Shown here one piece after another: positions 60,368-64,000 of a DNA stretch of 64,000 nucleotides. Source of the stretch: Megascapheus bottae (Eukaryota > Chordata > Mammalia > Rodentia > Geomyidae); NCBI GenBank assembly GCA_024803745.1, contig JANJXV010000029.1:22558001-22622000 (forward strand), given 5' to 3'. The translations under genes were made by a program, and so were the position numbers. Positions within the stretch are counted from its first letter, which is position 1; every line of letters begins with the position of its first letter. The notes beneath the pieces are model-generated. The model worked only from the letters and a program-made list of their open reading frames with translations, ran no database searches and was not told the DNA's origin.

Positions 60368-60369
60368 TT

Positions 60370-60595
60370 TGGCCTCGAAGCCTGAACTCAGAGCCTGTGC
60401 ACTGTCCCTGAGCTTTTTTGTTCAAAGCTAGTACTCTTAACATTTGAGCCACATATACATTTCCACCTTGATGGTGGTTAACTGGAGATAAGAGTTTCAC
60501 AAACTTTCCTTCTTGGGTTGGCTTCAAATTACAATATTCAGATCTCAGTCTTCTGATTAACTAGGATTATGGTGTGAGCCATCAGAGGCCAGCCA
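60370..60595 (-). mobile_element. B1-dID-type SINE
   Basis: AGCCTGAACTCAGAGCCTG, TGTTCAAAGCTAGTACTC and TTATGGTGTGAGCCATCAG. Its A-rich tail appears replaced by the TG/CG tract. Confidence 0.8.
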
Positions 60596-60699
60596 CACTA
60601 AATATTATGAAGGCATCCCTCCACTCACTCTTCATTCGTGTAGCCAACATGCCCTCGATGTGGAACCACTCAACAAGAACACACATTCCATTTTCCTGA

Positions 60700-60745
60700 T
60701 ACGTGTGTGTGTGTGTGTATTTGGGTGTGGGGGGGTGGGTATGTG
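60700..60745 (+). repeat. TG/GGGT-rich microsatellite
   Basis: GTGTGTGTGTGTATTTGGG then GGGGGTGGG, at the tail of the next SINE. Confidence 0.85.
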
Positions 60746-60747
60746 TG

Positions 60748-61012
60748 GTGAGTCATGAGGCTTGAACTCCAGGCTTCGGCACTGTCCCTGATCTCTTCAG
60801 CTCAAGGCTACCACTCTATCCCTGGGCCTGGGCATTATCCCTGAGCTCTTCAGCTCACAGCGGACTGCCTTAGCCTTTGAGCCACAGTCCTACTTCTCCT
60901 TTTTTAGTGATTAATTGGAGATAAGAGTGTCACAGTGTTTATTGGTGTGATCCTCAGATCTCAGCCTCCTGAGTGGCTAGGATTCAGGTGTGAGCCACTG
61001 AACCTGACTTTG
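60748..61012 (-). mobile_element. B1-dID-type SINE with 53-bp duplication
   Basis: ACTGTCCCTGATCTCTTCAG at 60781 recurs as ATTATCCCTGAGCTCTTCAG at 60834, a 53-bp register in the right half. The B1-like end is TCCTGAGTGGCTAGGATTC. Confidence 0.88.
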
Positions 61013-61747
61013 AGACCTTTTTACTGAAACTCTGTAGCCACATAAACATAGTTGGTAACTGCTATAACCAAGAAGATATCACTGTTTTATCTGAAATACT
61101 TAATGGTACCTAAAAATAACAAGTATGAAGATGGCAATACCGAAGATTGAAGTAGACAATAATCTAGAATAGTTTATAGAGAAAAAAATGTATTTTAAAA
61201 TTATAGCTTCCAAAGTTGTGTTATCTAACTCCACAGCACCTGTTTTCTTTTCAAGTAAGGTAAAATAGAATTAGTTGCTTTGAAGTTTTGAAACTAATTG
61301 AAAGGTATTAATTATTCAATTATATTTTACATGAACTTTAGACAGTCATGAAATTAAGCAGTACTTTTTTCTAGCTATACACAGATTATCTTTTGAAAAA
61401 TTAAGCAGGTTTCAGTAATGCACAGTAGCCAATCATAGGTTCAGAAAATAACAGGGTAGTATACAATCCCTAAATGAGGTGGGATGTTGGTATAGTTTGC
61501 AAAAAATCTACAAAGGTGTCTGAAATTTTCATTTCACAATAGGAATAGGAGTTTAGATTACAGATGGGAGCCCATCAAAAAAGAGAGAAAGAAATTATTT
61601 GAAAACTAACAAAGTTCCTGGAATTGCTTGATTGTGCAAGTTGTAGGGAAATTGTGATGTATAAACAAAAACAAACATATAATTACTTATAATTTTACAT
61701 CAATTTCCTTTACACTGAGAAATATATAATAACAATAAAAGAAAATG
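61013..61747. other. Intronic sequence without recognised repeats
   Basis: Unique AT-rich intron with nothing further seen. Confidence 0.5.
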
Positions 61748-61975
61748 TGCAAGGCATTAGTGGCTTCTAGCTACCCAGGAGACTGAATTCTGTGAAGAGA
61801 GGTACAAAGTTATCTAGGGCAGAAAAGTCAATGAGATTCTCATCTGCAAGGAGCCTACAAAGAGCTGGTACTGTCTCTATGGCTCAGGCTTTAGAGAGGC
61901 ATCCTTAAATAAAAAAGTCAATTGTGAATACAAAGCCCTAAGTTTAAGGACAAACACTGGAACAAAAGAAATATT
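61748..61975 (+). mobile_element. B1-dID-type SINE, diverged
   Basis: GGCATTAGTGGCTTCTAGCT and CAGGAGACTGAATTCTG open it. GAGCTGGTACTGTCTCTATGG marks the right half. Confidence 0.6.
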
Positions 61976-62139
61976 ACAAGCTTTCACATGTGACCACTAA
62001 GATGTTCCTCTCTCATAAGATACCAAATGTACTTTAAATCATCAGATTGTGTAAATGTATGGGATCATTTTAAAGAAAGGGCATGCATCTTACAGTCTCT
62101 AGTAGGCAGTAGTTGATCTGAATGTAGCTGTGTGTGTGT

Positions 62140-62372
62140 GTGACATTCATGGGAATTGAATTCAGCACCTGGACACTGTCCCTGAGCTCTTTTGCCACCT
62201 CTACTGCCCTGCCACTTGAGCTACAGATCCACTTCTGGCTTTTTTGGTGGTTACTGTAGACAAGGGTCACATGGACTTTCCTGACTGGGCTGGCCTCAAG
62301 CTACAATTCTCAGATCTCATCTTTTAATTAGCTACGATAACAGGCATGAGCCAGTGTCACCCAGCTTATTCC
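62140..62372 (-). mobile_element. B1-dID-type SINE
   Basis: GGGAATTGAATTCAGCACC, CTGCCACTTGAGCTACAG and CGATAACAGGCATGAGCC on the plus strand, with a short (TG)n tail. Confidence 0.8.
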
Positions 62373-64000
62373 ACTCTGTGTTGAACACATTGCAGAATAA
62401 GAAATTTTAATAAAAAGATCTTAGTTTGTAATAATAATAGACTTTCCACACTGTTTATTTTTTTCAGATTGCCTGCCAATATGGTAGCCAAATTTGGAAA
62501 TATCTGCATGCTAATGCATTATTGTATCTATACCTGACTTATGAGCTTGTTGGACAGTTGAAGGAACAATGGTGTACATCACAGAGCAATTTCTAAAACA
62601 GAGAGCCAGAGTGATCTGTTGTTCAGTTTTCAGATTATAAAGTATAACCTCTTTCCTCATATCCTCACCCAAGATTGCCTCCTGGGAATTTGTTCCTGAC
62701 AATATTAACTATTTAAAACCCCATCTAGTAGAACTTTTATTGTTTCTCTTTAGCATTAATCATAACAATATTAATTATTATATAATTATTATAATATGTA
62801 ACATTAAAATTGTAATGACACAATTTTTGTAATAATTTATGACCTCCTATTAAATATATCTTGCCCTCAGTGAAAAGTAAGCTCCTTGAGACAAAGGAAT
62901 TTGGATTATTGATTCATGTACTAACTAGTACATCAAGTCGCCTGTAAGAAAGAGGTACTATATTTGTGGAAGAGTGGCAAGATAAGGATACTAGGGAATA
63001 CATAGTCAATGCCAACAAAGAACAAGCCAAAAGAGGTTGAGGGCAAGAAATGGTTAGAAAGAAAAATTTCTCTAAGACACTGAGCATTTTACTTCTGTAT
63101 CCATGAAAGAAATCAGGTATTTTGGAAGTGAGATAGAAGCTTTTGAGATTTAGCTAGGACAGGAGGGAAGTGATAAATCCACTCTAGCTCAGGAAATCAG
63201 GTACAGGACAGGTGTACACAGACTATTTCATGCGACCAAAAGTAAAATCAAAGAAAATGTACTCATGATTTGGAGTAAAAAGCGGGACATAAAAATTTCT
63301 CTGAAGACTCCTAAGGAATCTGCTTTTATCCTGAAATTATAAATTCAATTCTCAGTATAAACTATCTAAAAGGTGGTAACCTAAGACTTCAGGCATATAT
63401 AAATCTTGCTAGTTAAAAACATTGCAAGGGTTCAGAAATCACCTTCTGGGATCAACCATGGGTGAATCTTAGCAACAGGCCTTTCTTAATATGCAGGAAC
63501 TGACAATTGCAAGTCTGTTGAGAACAGAAAAATCAAAATAGTGTCTTCACACTAAAGCATGAAAGATATGCTGGGAGCTCTAGAAAGCACAGAAAATGCA
63601 AAGGTAATGAATCCAAAAGACCAATGTACTGGATATTTAATGTATAAAATAATAGCTTCTCTTTGTTTTTATTGGAAGGCATCCCTTTATGTACACAATA
63701 CATCTTATTCAATGTTTTCTCTTATGCAATCTTTTCTTCCCTCTCCACTCTCCCCTCTCCAATCAGTCAATCCTTCCAAGAGAAATAACATCTGTAAGCA
63801 CAAAGACCTGCAAAAGCATATGCCTGACAGCTTTCTTCACAATAACCCCAATTGGACACAAACCAAATCTGTCAGCAATAGAACAAATAAATTACCTGTG
63901 GTTTTCTAGACAAAGAGATTCACCACTAATGCTGTGGGAAAAAAAAACTACTGATATTCACAATATCACAAATGAATCTAAAACATTGGAATTTGCAAAG
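62373..64000. other. Intronic sequence without recognised repeats
   Basis: Unique intron to the window edge. A T-rich tract ending CAG at 62466 resembles a splice acceptor. A 116-codon plus-strand frame at 63559-63909 has no recognisable domain. Confidence 0.5.

Larger units (their letters stand above)
49770..64000 (+). other. NAALADL2: NAALADL2 downstream intron (3' end outside window)
   Basis: This intron starts with a consensus gtaagt donor. No following exon with family similarity was recognised. It is rich in SINEs and L1 3' ends, listed separately. Confidence 0.75.

Noticed and set aside
63559..63909. 116-codon open frame on the plus strand
   Set aside because: No recognisable domain, mixed low-complexity composition, no splice or promoter context; a frame of this length occurs by chance in 64 kb.
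1..64000. CRISPR array, bacterial operon, prophage or other prokaryotic system
   Set aside because: Spliced exons, SINEs, L1s and low CpG show mammalian nuclear DNA; the short tandem repeats are microsatellites without spacers.

Overview
This is a window of mammalian nuclear DNA. It is AT-rich, CpG-poor and dense with interspersed repeats, and its coding sequence is split by GT-AG introns. The only gene I can support is the one whose three internal exons lie at 45395-45487, 46960-47165 and 49650-49769 on the plus strand. Spliced together they read 139 codons without a stop. They resemble the M28/NAALADase family, and I assign them to NAALADL2 (N-acetylated alpha-linked acidic dipeptidase-like 2). 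The metal-binding and catalytic positions known from the active relative FOLH1 are substituted, as expected for a non-catalytic member. The rest of the window is intron: 45 kb upstream, introns of 1472 and 2484 bp between the exons, and 14 kb downstream. No promoter, start codon, stop codon or last exon of the gene could be identified here.

The repeats point to a rodent, probably a geomyoid such as a kangaroo rat, pocket mouse or relative. One SINE family is a dimer whose left half looks like the tRNA-Ala-derived ID element. A second family joins a B1/7SL-like left half to an ID-like right half (B1-dID type). Both are present in many copies and share a closely similar right half. I assign the host by family recognition only.

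Layout. 1-5.7 kb: L1 3' fragments and diverged SINEs. 5.7-13.7 kb: mostly unique intron with a few SINEs. 14.4-17.6 kb: an old plus-strand L1 ORF2 split by a SINE and two minus-strand L1s. 18-25.8 kb: SINE-rich, including a SINE inside a SINE. 25.9-27.4 kb: L1 cluster with a twin-primed inversion. 28-35 kb: mainly unique, with AT-rich and trinucleotide repeats. 35.3-35.6 kb: an antisense solo LTR. 36-44 kb: SINE, L1 and microsatellite rich. 45-50 kb: the exon cluster, comparatively repeat-poor. 51-64 kb: SINE and L1 rich, with a twin-primed L1 in a SINE, a row of three SINEs, and a potential Z-DNA tract.

I see no operon, CRISPR array, RNA gene or new multi-gene system. The notable material is the catalytically degenerate NAALADL2 exons and the retrotransposon structure: a SINE subfamily marked by a 53-bp internal duplication, nested and inverted insertions with readable target-site duplications, and a solo LTR that keeps its promoter signals.
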